A stretch of 64,000 nucleotides of DNA from an uncultured Lachnospiraceae bacterium (lineage in GTDB: Bacteria; Bacillota; Clostridia; Lachnospirales; Lachnospiraceae): contig CAJTVQ010000019.1 of NCBI GenBank assembly GCA_910579935.1, positions 1 through 64,000 of the forward strand. The letters run 5' to 3'. The notes under the pieces were generated by a model. It saw only the letters and a program-made list of their open reading frames with translations. It searched no databases and was not told the DNA's origin. The first letter of the stretch is position 1. Every line of letters begins with the position of its first letter. Below are positions 7,826-17,012 of this stretch, piece by piece. The translations under genes were made by a program, and so were the position numbers.

Positions 7826-9154
7826 TTATAATTCCCTTATATCGATTAATGTAAGATTCCCGCTTTCCTCCGCCGCCCGTACGATACGCTCGTCAAACAG
7901 CTCGGCATAAAGCCAGATATGATCCGCCTGGAATCCTGCCTTTCCCGCCGTTTCCAGCAAGTTCAGGTAAGCTTCATAGTCCATCCCCATGCGGCTGACC
8001 CGGCATAGCCCCAGCAGCGTCTTCCCTGCCTCATCCTGCACCACGATATCAATATTTCCCGTTTTTCCGAACCAGCTTCCGATATGTTCCGCGTTCACCG
8101 GCAGCCTGCCGCATTCCATTTGTGCCTTCACATGCTGCATACAGATTTTGCGGAACGCATCCTCCATGTACCTGTCCCGGTCCGGCAGAATATAAGTATT
8201 GTAGTACCGTTCCGGCGACATGCGAAACAATCGGTCCGCACCGCCGTACAAATAAGTGTAATAAAATTTTACCAGACTGCTGCTGATCCGGTATATCCCC
8301 TTTTTCGCGCCATTCCTGCCGCCCTTCCCCTCCTGTCCGGAAGGCTCTACGGAAAATACCTTTTCCACCAGATTCATTTCGATCAGATTTCCCAGATATA
8401 CACTGAGTTTTGCCCTCGAAAAACCGGTATACAGATATAATTCGTTCAGCTTTTCTTTCCCCGATGCCAAAGCTGCAAGGATGGTATTGTATACGGCAGG
8501 TTCACGAAGTTCCTCCGAAGTCAGGTTTTCCGCCGCCTGATAGAGGCTCCCCGACTCCTTCAGCATCGTCCGGCAGACATTCTCCTTTACGGAACTGCCG
8601 CTTAAAAAACACTGCCACCAGCCCGCGGAGCCGCCCAGCATGGCATATACCTCCATGCACTGGCGGACTGAATATGCCGGAAAAAACTCCCGCAGGTACC
8701 GGAATTCCAATTCCTTTATTTTAAAAACATCCGCAATCCTGCGTGCTTCCTTTCCGATTTTGGAAACCATGCTGTTTTCCACCCAGCTGATGCCGGAACT
8801 GACAAAAATCACCAGTTGTTCCTGCTTCCCGCCGCACGCTCCATACAGTCCGAACAAGGCATCCGCCACCGCTTTTCCGGAACGGACCATGCGCTGGAAC
8901 TCTTCCACGATTATTACCTGTTTGTCCTTGGAAGTATCCCCTTCCCATTCCGACAGCCTTTGTATCTGTTCCAACTGTTCTTTTTCGGAACAAGCCCTTG
9001 CCATATGGTAATGGCAGGGCTTGCCTCTTGTAAATTCACGCAGGATTGCGCTTTTCCCTATGTATTTCTGTCCGTAAAGTATCAAAAGATGGCTTCCGTC
9101 CTTCTCATAATACCCTTTCAAATACTCCAGCTCAGCCGCTCGTCCTGTTAACAT
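7826..9154 (-). CDS. AAA ATPase of the ATPase_2/DUF234 type
   Basis: A 442-residue ATP-binding protein. The P-loop GQKYIGKSA sits at about residues 28-36, and a Walker B-like VIIVEEF follows at about 79-85. The middle region (about 220-260) has a winged-helix look (LNELYLYTGFSRAKLSVYLGNL). The C-terminal third matches the DUF234-type PD-(D/E)xK-like region (GNIDIVVQDEAGKTLLGLCRV), but the usual ECK of the nuclease motif reads LCR, so catalysis is doubtful. This family is widespread in archaea and anaerobic bacteria, and its role is unsettled. It sits between a GGDEF-EAL gene and topB, all tightly spaced on one strand. A part in DNA handling is possible but unproven. Confidence 0.8.
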   Translation of the reverse strand: MLTGRAAELEYLKGYYEKDGSHLLILYGQKYIGKSAILREFTRGKPCHYHMARACSEKEQLEQIQRLSEWEGDTSKDKQVIIVEEFQRMVRSGKAVADALFGLYGACGGKQEQLVIFVSSGISWVENSMVSKIGKEARRIADVFKIKELEFRYLREFFPAYSVRQCMEVYAMLGGSAGWWQCFLSGSSVKENVCRTMLKESGSLYQAAENLTSEELREPAVYNTILAALASGKEKLNELYLYTGFSRAKLSVYLGNLIEMNLVEKVFSVEPSGQEGKGGRNGAKKGIYRISSSLVKFYYTYLYGGADRLFRMSPERYYNTYILPDRDRYMEDAFRKICMQHVKAQMECGRLPVNAEHIGSWFGKTGNIDIVVQDEAGKTLLGLCRVSRMGMDYEAYLNLLETAGKAGFQADHIWLYAELFDERIVRAAEESGNLTLIDIREL

Positions 9155-9175
9155 GTCTGCCTCTGAATCTGCTCT

Positions 9176-10900
9176 TTAAACAGCCGTTTTCTTTAACAAT
9201 TCCTCTACTTCATGGGACGGCATCGGCTTTCCCAGGAAATAACCCTGAATATTGTCACATTCTATGGACCTTAAATATTCAAACTGTTCTTTTGTTTCCA
9301 CACCTTCTGCCACCGTTTCATATCCCAGTTTCTTCACCATATAAACAATGGATTCCGTAATGATTTTTGTATTATTATCCGAAATTACCGTATCAATAAA
9401 AGATTTGTCGATTTTGAGCGTGTTGATCGGAAGCCCCTTCAGATAAGAAAGGGAAGAATATCCCGTTCCGAAATCATCCAGCGAAATCTTAAATCCATAA
9501 TCTTTCAGAATCAGCAGCTTATTCGTGACTTCCACAAAATCATCGATCAGAACACTCTCCGTGATTTCCAGTTCCACCATGGAAGGATCCACTTCGTATT
9601 TTTCCAAAGTCTCCATCAGCTTACTGATAAAATCGGGCCGTTTATACTGAATGGCCGATACGTTGATGGAAAGAATGAGGGAAGAATGATATTTTTTCTT
9701 CCAGTCGGCATAAATGCGAATGCTCTCTTCGATCACCCATGTTCCGATCGGAACGATCGCCCCGTTCTTTTCCGCAATCGGTATGAATACCGAAGGGCTG
9801 ATCATCCGTCCGTCGTCGCCTTTCCAGCGAAGCAATGCCTCCACGCCGCGCAGCGTCCGGTCGCTGGCATGATACTGGGGCTGGAAATACATGACAAAGT
9901 TCTCATTGAAAGCAACTTCCTTGAGTTTATTCCCGATCATCACATTCTGCAGGAAATCATCCAGGATCGGGGCGTCGAAATACTGCAGATTGTCCTTTCC
10001 GGAACTCTTTGCCTTGAACATAACGATTTCTGCACAGTTGATCAGCTCCAATGCTGCCTGTGCGGCTTCCGGATACTCTGCAATGCCGACGCTCACGGAA
10101 ATGACGAATTCCTGCCCGTTGCTCAGAATAAACGGCTTCTGCAGCCTCTCCCGTATCGTCTGATATATATGCTCTACACTACTCTCACCGCAGGGGTCAT
10201 AGATACCGATGGAATAGACGTCGCTGTTAAATCGGGAAACGATAACCCGCTCGCCGCGGTATGTCCCAAGAAACTGGCCAAACTGCTGGACTACTTCATC
10301 CCCTACGATAATTCCCAATCCATCGTTTATCCTTCGGAAATCGTCTATATCCAAAAACATGACGGCAACCTTTTTCTGGTTTTCCTGTGCCTTTTGGATA
10401 AATTCTCCCAAAAGACGCACAAAATAATTCCGGTTGTACAATCCCGTCAGCATATCATAATAAGCCATATAGGTCAGTTCTTCATCCTGGGCTTTAAATT
10501 TCGTAATATCCTTAAAACGGATGACTTTTTCTTTCGGCCGTCCTTCCGTATCATACTTTACCGTGGCCTCACATTCCATCCATCGCTTGCCGCCCTTTAA
10601 CGCCGCAACCATGCTGTCATTGACCAGTCCCCTGCGTTCCGTAAATAAAAGTTCCTGAAGGGAAAAGATATACGGTTCCTCCACACAGTCATAAATCTTT
10701 TCAAAATCCTCCCTGCACTTTATCTCTATGTCAAAAAAGGAACTCCAATTTGCCAGTGTCCTTATCATCCCGGAAGCAAAATTGTAATACAGAAAAGCAC
10801 TGCTGGAAGTATTGCATATCATCCGAAACATCTTCTCATCACTGCTTACTGCCGGACTCTGCTCCTGCTTCCGTTCCTCCCGCTCCTTTACTCCGCCCAT
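9176..10900 (-). CDS. PAS-GGDEF(degenerate)-EAL c-di-GMP phosphodiesterase
   Basis: A 574-residue cytoplasmic signalling protein. A PAS-like sensor (about 20-135) precedes a GGDEF-fold domain (about 143-305) that starts with the typical DMLTGLYNR and MFLDIDDF. The active-site loop reads FNSDVY instead of GGDEF (about 224-229), so cyclase activity should be lost. The EAL domain (about 325-570) has all key residues: EAL, SINVS, LEITES, LDDFGTGYSS, KIDKSF, AEGVET and QGYFLG. The protein therefore most likely degrades c-di-GMP, with the GGDEF part perhaps binding GTP as a regulator. The start at 10900 is chosen because GGAAGGA precedes it and it clears the asd stop; ATGs at 10909 and 10999 are alternatives, the latter overlapping asd. 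Confidence 0.9.
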   Translation of the reverse strand: MGGVKEREERKQEQSPAVSSDEKMFRMICNTSSSAFLYYNFASGMIRTLANWSSFFDIEIKCREDFEKIYDCVEEPYIFSLQELLFTERRGLVNDSMVAALKGGKRWMECEATVKYDTEGRPKEKVIRFKDITKFKAQDEELTYMAYYDMLTGLYNRNYFVRLLGEFIQKAQENQKKVAVMFLDIDDFRRINDGLGIIVGDEVVQQFGQFLGTYRGERVIVSRFNSDVYSIGIYDPCGESSVEHIYQTIRERLQKPFILSNGQEFVISVSVGIAEYPEAAQAALELINCAEIVMFKAKSSGKDNLQYFDAPILDDFLQNVMIGNKLKEVAFNENFVMYFQPQYHASDRTLRGVEALLRWKGDDGRMISPSVFIPIAEKNGAIVPIGTWVIEESIRIYADWKKKYHSSLILSINVSAIQYKRPDFISKLMETLEKYEVDPSMVELEITESVLIDDFVEVTNKLLILKDYGFKISLDDFGTGYSSLSYLKGLPINTLKIDKSFIDTVISDNNTKIITESIVYMVKKLGYETVAEGVETKEQFEYLRSIECDNIQGYFLGKPMPSHEVEELLKKTAV

Positions 10901-10973
10901 CCGATCCATCCTTCCCAATCTGTAAAACGTTTGCCCGCTCTTTCCTTTCCCCAGCGGCGGGTATTCCTGTTTC

Positions 10974-12071
10974 TTACGGTGTTTCCGGTTTCTTTGCAAT
11001 ATATCCCTGCGCTTTCAGCAATTCCGCACAAAGCACCGCGCCCCCGGCCGCACCGCGGACCGTATTATGTGACAATCCCACAAATTTCCAATCGTACACG
11101 GTGTCTTCCCGCAGACGTCCCACACTGATGCCCATACCGTTTTCATAATCCACATCCATGGTTACCTGGGGACGGTTATCCTCTTCCAGATACCGGATAA
11201 ACTGCTTCGGCGCGCTGGGCAGCTGCAATTCCTGGGGAACCCCTTTGAAATTCACCAGCTTACCGATCAGCTGTTCCTTCTCTGCTTTTTTCCGGAACTT
11301 GACAAATACCGCAGCCGTATGCCCGTTGAGAACGGGAACCCGGATACACTGGCAGGTGATCACCGGTGACTGCGCCGGAACGATCACGCCGTCCTGAATC
11401 TCTCCCCATATCCTCAGCGGTTCTTTCTCGCTCTTCTCTTCCTCGCCGCCGATATAGGGAATGATATTCCCTTCCATCTCCGGCCAGTCCTTAAAGGTCT
11501 TGCCCGCTCCCGAAATCGCCTGATAAGTGGTGGCAACCACTTCATAGGGTTCAAATTCCTTCCATGCGGTAAGCACCGGAGCATAGCTCTGAATGGAACA
11601 GTTCGGCTTCACTGCCACGAACCCTCTTTCCGTTCCCAGTCTCTTTTTCTGAAACTCTATCACCTTCATATGTTCCGGATTGATCTCCGGAACCACCATC
11701 GGCACATCCGGCGTCCATCTGTGGGCGCTGTTATTGGAAACCACGGGTGTTTCGGTTTTTGCATACTCCTCTTCGATCTTCTTTATTTCCTCTTTCGTCA
11801 TATCCACCGCGCTGAATACAAAATCAACTTTGGACGCTACGTTCTCCACTTCATTGACATTCATGACCACAAGCTTTTTCACCGCTTCCGGCATCGGGGT
11901 TGTCATCTTCCACCTGTCTCCCACTGCCTCTTCATAAGTTTTGCCCGCGGAACGGGGGCTTGCCGCAATCGTTGTCACCTCAAACCAGGGATGATTTTCC
12001 AACAGGGAGATAAATCTCTGCCCAACCATACCGGTTCCGCCTAAAATTCCTACTTTTAATTTACTGTCCAT
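10974..12071 (-). CDS. asd: Aspartate-semialdehyde dehydrogenase
   Basis: A 365-residue enzyme that reduces aspartyl-phosphate to aspartate semialdehyde with NADPH. This is the branch point to lysine/diaminopimelate, threonine and methionine. The N-terminal Rossmann motif GILGGTGMVGQRF is at residues 8-20. The catalytic cysteine is in VKPNCSIQSY (about 156), and the active-site His lies in the later IRVPVLNGHTAA segment. Its length and the KPNCSIQ sequence fit the archaeal/fungal-type subgroup, which is also common in Clostridia. AAGGAG precedes the ATG. It lies 57 bases after argH on the same strand, and the downstream PAS-GGDEF-EAL gene follows closely, so they may be cotranscribed. Confidence 0.95.
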   Translation of the reverse strand: MDSKLKVGILGGTGMVGQRFISLLENHPWFEVTTIAASPRSAGKTYEEAVGDRWKMTTPMPEAVKKLVVMNVNEVENVASKVDFVFSAVDMTKEEIKKIEEEYAKTETPVVSNNSAHRWTPDVPMVVPEINPEHMKVIEFQKKRLGTERGFVAVKPNCSIQSYAPVLTAWKEFEPYEVVATTYQAISGAGKTFKDWPEMEGNIIPYIGGEEEKSEKEPLRIWGEIQDGVIVPAQSPVITCQCIRVPVLNGHTAAVFVKFRKKAEKEQLIGKLVNFKGVPQELQLPSAPKQFIRYLEEDNRPQVTMDVDYENGMGISVGRLREDTVYDWKFVGLSHNTVRGAAGGAVLCAELLKAQGYIAKKPETP

Positions 12072-12128
12072 CCTAACTGCTCCTTACTTTTTCATATTTA
12101 GTATATTAATCCTTCATGGAACTTTCGC

Positions 12129-13526
12129 CTATCTTTTTTCCTGCAGCCAGCTGTTTTCCAAAAACTCCCGGTTCAGCCGTACGACTTCTTTCATTGCTTC
12201 CGGCCCCGGTGCACCCACGGTCAGCCGCTTCTCCACACAGGTTTTCAGGCTGACAGCTTCATATACATCCGCCTCAAAGACCGGACTGATTTCTTTCAGT
12301 TCCTCAAGAGAAAGCGCGTCAATACAGGTATTCTTCTCTATACAGTAAAGCACCAGCCGCCCGATAATGCCGTGGGCATCCCGGAACGGCACACCTTTCC
12401 CGACCAGATAATCCGCCGCATCCGTCGCATTGGTAAAACCGTTTATGGCGCTTGCAGCCATGACTTCCCGGTTAAATTTCATCGTTTTCAGCATTCCATT
12501 AAACAGCGCCAAACACCCCTTTACCGTATCAATGGCATCGAAAGTCAGTTCCTTGTCCTCCTGCATATCCTTGTTATATGCCAGCGGAATTCCTTTCATC
12601 GTGGTAAGAATGGATACCAGCGCCCCATATACCCTTCCGGTCTTCCCCCTTACCAGTTCCGCAATATCGGGATTCTTCTTCTGCGGCATGATGCTGCTTC
12701 CGGTGGAATACGCATCATCGATTTCCACAAAACGGTATTCATTGGAATTCCATATAATTATTTCTTCGCAGAAACGGCTCAAATGCATCATGACGGTAGA
12801 CAGGGCTGATAAAAACTCAATCACATAATCCCGGTCCGCCACGGAATCCATACTGTTTAAAGTAGGTCCCTCAAATCCCAGCAGAGACGCCGTATACCCG
12901 CGGTCCAACGGATAAGTCGTTCCGGCCAGCGCCCCGGAGCCGAGCGGACAGTAATTCATCCTTGCATAAATATCCTTCATCCGCAGACTGTCCCTTTTGA
13001 ACATTTCAAAATATGCCCCCAGATGATGCGCCAGTGTCAGCGGCTGCGCCTTCTGCAGATGGGTAAATCCCGGCATATAAGTCTCCAGGTTTTCTTCCAT
13101 AAGCGTAAGAAGGGTATGCAGCAGTTCTTCCAGCTCCTGCGCCACATGTACGACTTCCGTCCTCGTATACAGTTTCATATCGAGCGCCACCTGGTCGTTA
13201 CGGCTCCTGCCCGTATGCAGCTTTTTTCCCGCATCCCCGATTCTCTGAATCAGGTTTGCCTCCACAAAGCTGTGGATATCCTCATACTCCTCCGTAATTT
13301 CCAGTGTGCCGTTTTTCACATCTTCCCGTATGGATGCCAGTCCTTTGACTATTTCATTCTTCTCTTCTTCCGTCAAAATCCCCTGTTTTTCCAGCATTAC
13401 CACATGCGCTATGCTTCCTTCCACATCCTCTTCAAAAAATTTCCGGTCAAAAGAAATCGATGCGTTAAAATTATATACCAGCTTGTCCGTTTCCTTCGTA
13501 AAACGTCCGCCCCAAAGCTGTGCCAT
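12129..13526 (-). CDS. argH: Argininosuccinate lyase
   Basis: A 465-residue enzyme of the aspartase/fumarase superfamily that splits argininosuccinate into arginine and fumarate in the last step of arginine synthesis. It begins MAQLWGGRFTKETD, the standard family start. The superfamily signature GSSIMPQKKNPD (about 280-291) contains the catalytic Ser loop, and HTGRSRNDQ (about 105-113) is the other conserved block. The start at 13526 has GGAGG seven bases upstream; a longer frame back to 13592 has no such site. No argG or other arginine gene is adjacent. It is the first gene of the minus-strand run that continues through asd, and it diverges from the ABC importer genes. Confidence 0.96.
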   Translation of the reverse strand: MAQLWGGRFTKETDKLVYNFNASISFDRKFFEEDVEGSIAHVVMLEKQGILTEEEKNEIVKGLASIREDVKNGTLEITEEYEDIHSFVEANLIQRIGDAGKKLHTGRSRNDQVALDMKLYTRTEVVHVAQELEELLHTLLTLMEENLETYMPGFTHLQKAQPLTLAHHLGAYFEMFKRDSLRMKDIYARMNYCPLGSGALAGTTYPLDRGYTASLLGFEGPTLNSMDSVADRDYVIEFLSALSTVMMHLSRFCEEIIIWNSNEYRFVEIDDAYSTGSSIMPQKKNPDIAELVRGKTGRVYGALVSILTTMKGIPLAYNKDMQEDKELTFDAIDTVKGCLALFNGMLKTMKFNREVMAASAINGFTNATDAADYLVGKGVPFRDAHGIIGRLVLYCIEKNTCIDALSLEELKEISPVFEADVYEAVSLKTCVEKRLTVGAPGPEAMKEVVRLNREFLENSWLQEKR

Positions 13527-13723
13527 GGTATTTTTCCTCCAAATATTTGACATTCTGATTTTGATACTAACATATTTGGAAATGTTTTTCAATCATTTTA
13601 AGGACTTTGCTGAAATTACTGTGAAAATCCCCGATTGTTTACCAATGTTCCTCACATCCCTTTTTCCTGCCTCATATAATAAGGTATATTCTGAACAGGA
13701 ATCATCCCAACAGGAGGAATCTT

Positions 13724-14557
13724 ATGGAACAGCCACTATTAGAATTAAAAGACATCTGTTATTCCTACCACAGCCTGGAAGGCGAAACGGCCGCCTTATC
13801 CCATATATCATTCCAAATACAAAAAGGCGAATTCACTGCCATCGTAGGACCGTCCGGCTGCGGCAAATCCACATTGCTCTCCATCATCGCAGGCCTGATC
13901 GCCCCTGAAAGCGGGGAAATCGTTTTTCATGCCGGCGGTATGCCGGATGCGGAACAGGCACAGTCCTGTACGCCTGCGCCTTTCTTTCCCCGTATCGGTT
14001 ACATGCTTCAGCACGACCATTTATTTGAATGGCGGACCATTTATCAAAACGTCATTCTGGGACTGGAAATCAATCATATGCTTACCCCTGAGCGGAAGGA
14101 ACGGGTCATGCAGCTGTTAAAAGATTATGATTTATACAAATTCAGGGACAAGAAGCCAGGTGAACTGTCCGGCGGCATGAAACAGCGCGCCGCCCTTATC
14201 CGCACCCTGGTACTGGAACCGGAAATCCTGCTTCTCGACGAACCATTCAGCGCCCTGGACTATCAGACCAGACTATCCGTATCTTCCGATATCTGCAGCA
14301 TCATACGCTCCACAGGCAAAACCGCACTTCTGATCACCCATGATTTATCCGAAGCCATCAGCCTTGCCGGGCGTATTCTTGTTTTAAGCAGACGTCCCGC
14401 CACTGTCAAATGCGATATTCCTGTCCGCCTGACACTTCCGGAAAATTCTCCTCTCGCCTCCAGAAATGCCCCCGAATTCAAAGACTATTTTAATCTATTA
14501 TGGAAGGAGATTTCAGATGAAAACCACAGACAGCCTGAGTTTTCAGGAACAATATGA
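13724..14557 (+). CDS. ABC importer ATPase, SsuB/TauB-like
   Basis: A 277-residue ATPase energising an import system of the nitrate/sulfonate/taurine/pyrimidine-precursor group. Motifs: Walker A GPSGCGKST (about 43-51), Q-loop MLQHDHLFEW, signature LSGGMKQR (about 147-154), Walker B ILLLDEPFSALD (about 167-178) and switch His in LLITHD. CAGGAGG lies seven bases before the ATG. The stop overlaps the permease start by 41 bases, so the two are translationally coupled. The ligand cannot be read from the sequence, and no thiamine or other riboswitch was seen in the 197-bp upstream region. Confidence 0.9.
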   Translation: MEQPLLELKDICYSYHSLEGETAALSHISFQIQKGEFTAIVGPSGCGKSTLLSIIAGLIAPESGEIVFHAGGMPDAEQAQSCTPAPFFPRIGYMLQHDHLFEWRTIYQNVILGLEINHMLTPERKERVMQLLKDYDLYKFRDKKPGELSGGMKQRAALIRTLVLEPEILLLDEPFSALDYQTRLSVSSDICSIIRSTGKTALLITHDLSEAISLAGRILVLSRRPATVKCDIPVRLTLPENSPLASRNAPEFKDYFNLLWKEISDENHRQPEFSGTI

Positions 14558-15320
14558 ACGCGCCTGTCTTAGGCGCCGCCGCATGATCATCTTTGCCCGC
14601 ACCCTGCTCCTTGTATTTTTTCTCCTTTTATGGGAGGGTTCTACCCGGCTGGGATACGTAGATTCTTTTTTCTTCAGCAGTCCAAGTCAGGTGATTCTGT
14701 GCTTTGCAGGCATGGTAAAGGACCTTTCCTTTTTTACCAATACAGGAATCACCCTGCTGGAAACCATTGCCAGCTTCCTTCTGGTTCTGGTGATCAGTAT
14801 GGTATCCGCTACTTTTCTATGGTGCTCCCGAAAATGTTCCGAGATACTGGAACCCTATCTGGTAGTCCTCAACAGTCTCCCCAAATCTGCCCTTGCCCCC
14901 TTATTCATTGTATGGCTGGGTACGGGAATAAATACCATTATTGTAGCGGGAATCTCGGTAGCGGTCTTCGGTTCCGTCATCAACCTGTATACCGGATTCC
15001 GGCAGGTGGATGAGGAAAAGATCAAGCTGATCTATACACTGGGCGGAAATAAACGGGACGCTTTTTTCAAAGTGGTACTGCCAGGCTCCGTCCCCACGAT
15101 TCTGAGTAATATGAAAGTCAACATCGGCCTGGCTCTTGTGGGCGTTATCATCGGTGAATTCCTTGCGGCGCGCAGAGGGCTTGGATATCTGATCATATAC
15201 GGCTCGCAGGTGTTTAAGCTGAATATGGTGATCACTTCCATCATTATTCTGTGCGTGATCGCCATGGGACTGTATGAAGGGATTCAGATGCTGGAACGCT
15301 GTTATCAAAAGAAATTGTAA
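14517..15320 (+). CDS. ABC importer permease, SsuC/TauC-like
   Basis: A 267-residue inner-membrane permease with about six hydrophobic segments. The coupling-loop region, GEFLAARRGLGYLIIYGSQ at about 215-233, matches the nitrate/sulfonate family (the usual EAA-G variant). The start at 14517 has GGAGA seven bases upstream and lies inside the end of the ATPase gene; a frame opening at 14466 is too far into that gene. The pair ends at an inverted repeat at 15410-15436. No substrate-binding protein gene precedes or follows, although importers of this type need one. The partner must be encoded elsewhere or has been lost. Confidence 0.88.
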   Translation: MKTTDSLSFQEQYERACLRRRRMIIFARTLLLVFFLLLWEGSTRLGYVDSFFFSSPSQVILCFAGMVKDLSFFTNTGITLLETIASFLLVLVISMVSATFLWCSRKCSEILEPYLVVLNSLPKSALAPLFIVWLGTGINTIIVAGISVAVFGSVINLYTGFRQVDEEKIKLIYTLGGNKRDAFFKVVLPGSVPTILSNMKVNIGLALVGVIIGEFLAARRGLGYLIIYGSQVFKLNMVITSIIILCVIAMGLYEGIQMLERCYQKKL

Positions 15321-15409
15321 TTTAAAGCCGCTGCAAAACCGGGGAATACCCGGAACACTTCCCAATTCGGCAGTATGTGGCTGATGCCAAAGGATGTTTT
15401 CAAAACACT

Positions 15410-15436
15410 GCCCAACTGTTTCCCACACAGTTGGGC
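15410..15436. terminator. Inverted repeat between convergent genes
   Basis: A perfect 10-bp stem (GCCCAACTGT/ACAGTTGGGC) with a seven-base loop lies between the permease stop and the end of the convergent hemerythrin-fusion gene. T-runs on both strands are weak (AGATAAAACC on plus, AGTGTTTTG on minus), so it may end transcription in either direction or act as a 3' stabilising hairpin. Confidence 0.55.
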
Positions 15437-15459
15437 AGATAAAACCATTTTCAGACAGG

Positions 15460-16800
15460 TTACCCTTCCATAAATTCATCCACACTCTTCTTAATCTCTT
15501 CCGCTCCCAAAGTTTTTAACAAAAATCCCTTTGGTTTTAGCGGAATTATTTTCTGAAGACTCTCTTTATCGGCCCTTCCGGTCAGAAATACTACCGGAAT
15601 ATCCTTAAAATCCTCTTCCGAGCGGATCATCTCCAATACCTGACTGCCGTCACATACCGGCATTTCATAATCCAGCAGAATCAGATCCGGCCTGTTCAAC
15701 GCCAGACACCTGATGGCAGATAATCCGGAGTTTGCCTCTGTGACCGCATAATCCTTGTCCAGCAGCCCCTTCATCGTCTTCCGTACCACATCGGAGTCAT
15801 CCACGATCAGTATCTTATTTCTTTTTTCTGTTTCCCGCCCGTCAAGATATTTTTCGATTTCGGCCATTGCATTCTCCGCCTTGATCTTAACCGGTCCGTC
15901 GTCTTCTTTCTGCATTAAGTGAGGCGCCACGACACAATAGGAAAAATATCCGGCTCCCGTGTTGAACAGTACGCTGAACTGGGGATTATACCGTTCGAAT
16001 ATCCGGTTGAACTGGCTGTATGTCAGCAGGTTTTCTTCTTTTATTTCATACACGTCCTCATAATGCATATGCTTTTCCACACGGTTCACAAACTGCTGTG
16101 ATATATATCTGGCGGCATTCATCAACATGGTATTGACCGTATCGGAATCACTGTCCATCATTCCTCCAAGCGTACTGACGATCAGCTTCTGTTCAAATAT
16201 CAGGAATATTTCCCAATTTTCTCCCTTTTCATTTCCATAAACAAGGCGGTAATAGATTCCGTCCCCGAATCTTTCCCCACCGTAACATTCGCTGACTACC
16301 TTTGCATCCAGCAGGAACATATCGTACAAAAGCTGGATGATCGTCTGCTTCATGACAGCCTGCTTATCCTCCGGCAGCAGTTCCCCCCATTTACTTATAA
16401 CCTTTCCATTAATCGCCCGGTCCTCTGTCAGTGTATGCCCGATCAGCCATCCTGCACAAACGCCCAGAAAATGGTGGATTGCTTCATCCGAGTAAGAAGA
16501 CTGTTCCAATTCCTTCTCAAGAGCCGGCAGCGTTTTTTTCCGGAAGTTGTCATGAAGCTGTCTGTGTATGTCAAATCCCATGTAACCTATGGAAGCCATG
16601 TAAGCCTCCTCTTCCGTAAAATGTTTCATTGCATGTTCCCTAAAATACTTAATTCCTTCCTGACAGACCCATTGGCTTTTTTCTTCTTCCTTCCGGTATG
16701 TAAATAACTTGTTCAGGATAGCGAAAAGCTTTTTATGCTCTTCATCAATAAACTTTACTCCTATATTATATCGATCCACCCAAACCAATTGATTGCTCAT
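15460..16800 (-). CDS. Hemerythrin-CheX-like-receiver fusion
   Basis: A 446-residue soluble protein with three parts. Residues 1-135 are a bacteriohemerythrin with a full diiron ligand set: H22, H56, H60, E64, H79, H83, H122 and D127. It should bind O2 or a related gas at a non-haem diiron site. Residues 145-300 look like a CheX-type phosphatase domain (LYDMFLLDAKVVSE, then STLGGMMDSDSDTVNTMLMNAARYI), a match by pattern only. Residues 328-446 are a response-regulator receiver with D334/D335, phospho-acceptor D377, T407 and K429 in place. AAAGGAGG precedes the ATG. A single protein that may couple oxygen sensing to phosphoryl signalling is unusual. No kinase or chemotaxis gene is adjacent. Confidence 0.82.
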   Translation of the reverse strand: MSNQLVWVDRYNIGVKFIDEEHKKLFAILNKLFTYRKEEEKSQWVCQEGIKYFREHAMKHFTEEEAYMASIGYMGFDIHRQLHDNFRKKTLPALEKELEQSSYSDEAIHHFLGVCAGWLIGHTLTEDRAINGKVISKWGELLPEDKQAVMKQTIIQLLYDMFLLDAKVVSECYGGERFGDGIYYRLVYGNEKGENWEIFLIFEQKLIVSTLGGMMDSDSDTVNTMLMNAARYISQQFVNRVEKHMHYEDVYEIKEENLLTYSQFNRIFERYNPQFSVLFNTGAGYFSYCVVAPHLMQKEDDGPVKIKAENAMAEIEKYLDGRETEKRNKILIVDDSDVVRKTMKGLLDKDYAVTEANSGLSAIRCLALNRPDLILLDYEMPVCDGSQVLEMIRSEEDFKDIPVVFLTGRADKESLQKIIPLKPKGFLLKTLGAEEIKKSVDEFMEG

Positions 16801-16931
16801 CTGTCTCCTTCTCCTCCTTTACCGCAACAGTCATATTCCCTTATATTGTTCTATTATACCACATATTTACCAATAAGTCCAATATTTACTATAAACTATA
16901 AACTATTTCTGCAGATTTTTCCAAAAAGCAG

Positions 16932-16960
16932 TTGACAATCCGCCAGAGAGAGCGTATGCT
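16932..16960 (+). promoter_or_regulatory. Sigma-A promoter of the exporter attenuator operon
   Basis: TTGACA (16932-16937), a 17-base spacer and TATGCT (16955-16960). Transcription would start near 16967, about 45 bases before the leader peptide ATG and about 290 bases before the first exporter gene, leaving a long regulatory leader. Confidence 0.8.
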
Positions 16961-17012
16961 AGGAATACGTTTGATACATAAATACAAATTAAAAAGAAAG
17001 GAGGCACAGATT

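Noticed and set aside
9686..10600. Plus-strand frame of 304 residues over the GGDEF-EAL gene
   Set aside because: Shadow frame of a strongly conserved gene.
13527..13723. Thiamine (TPP) or other riboswitch before the ABC importer
   Set aside because: No recognisable aptamer motif was found in this 197-bp region.
14901..15485. Minus-strand frame of 194 residues over the ABC permease
   Set aside because: Shadow of the permease and the inverted repeat; no motif.
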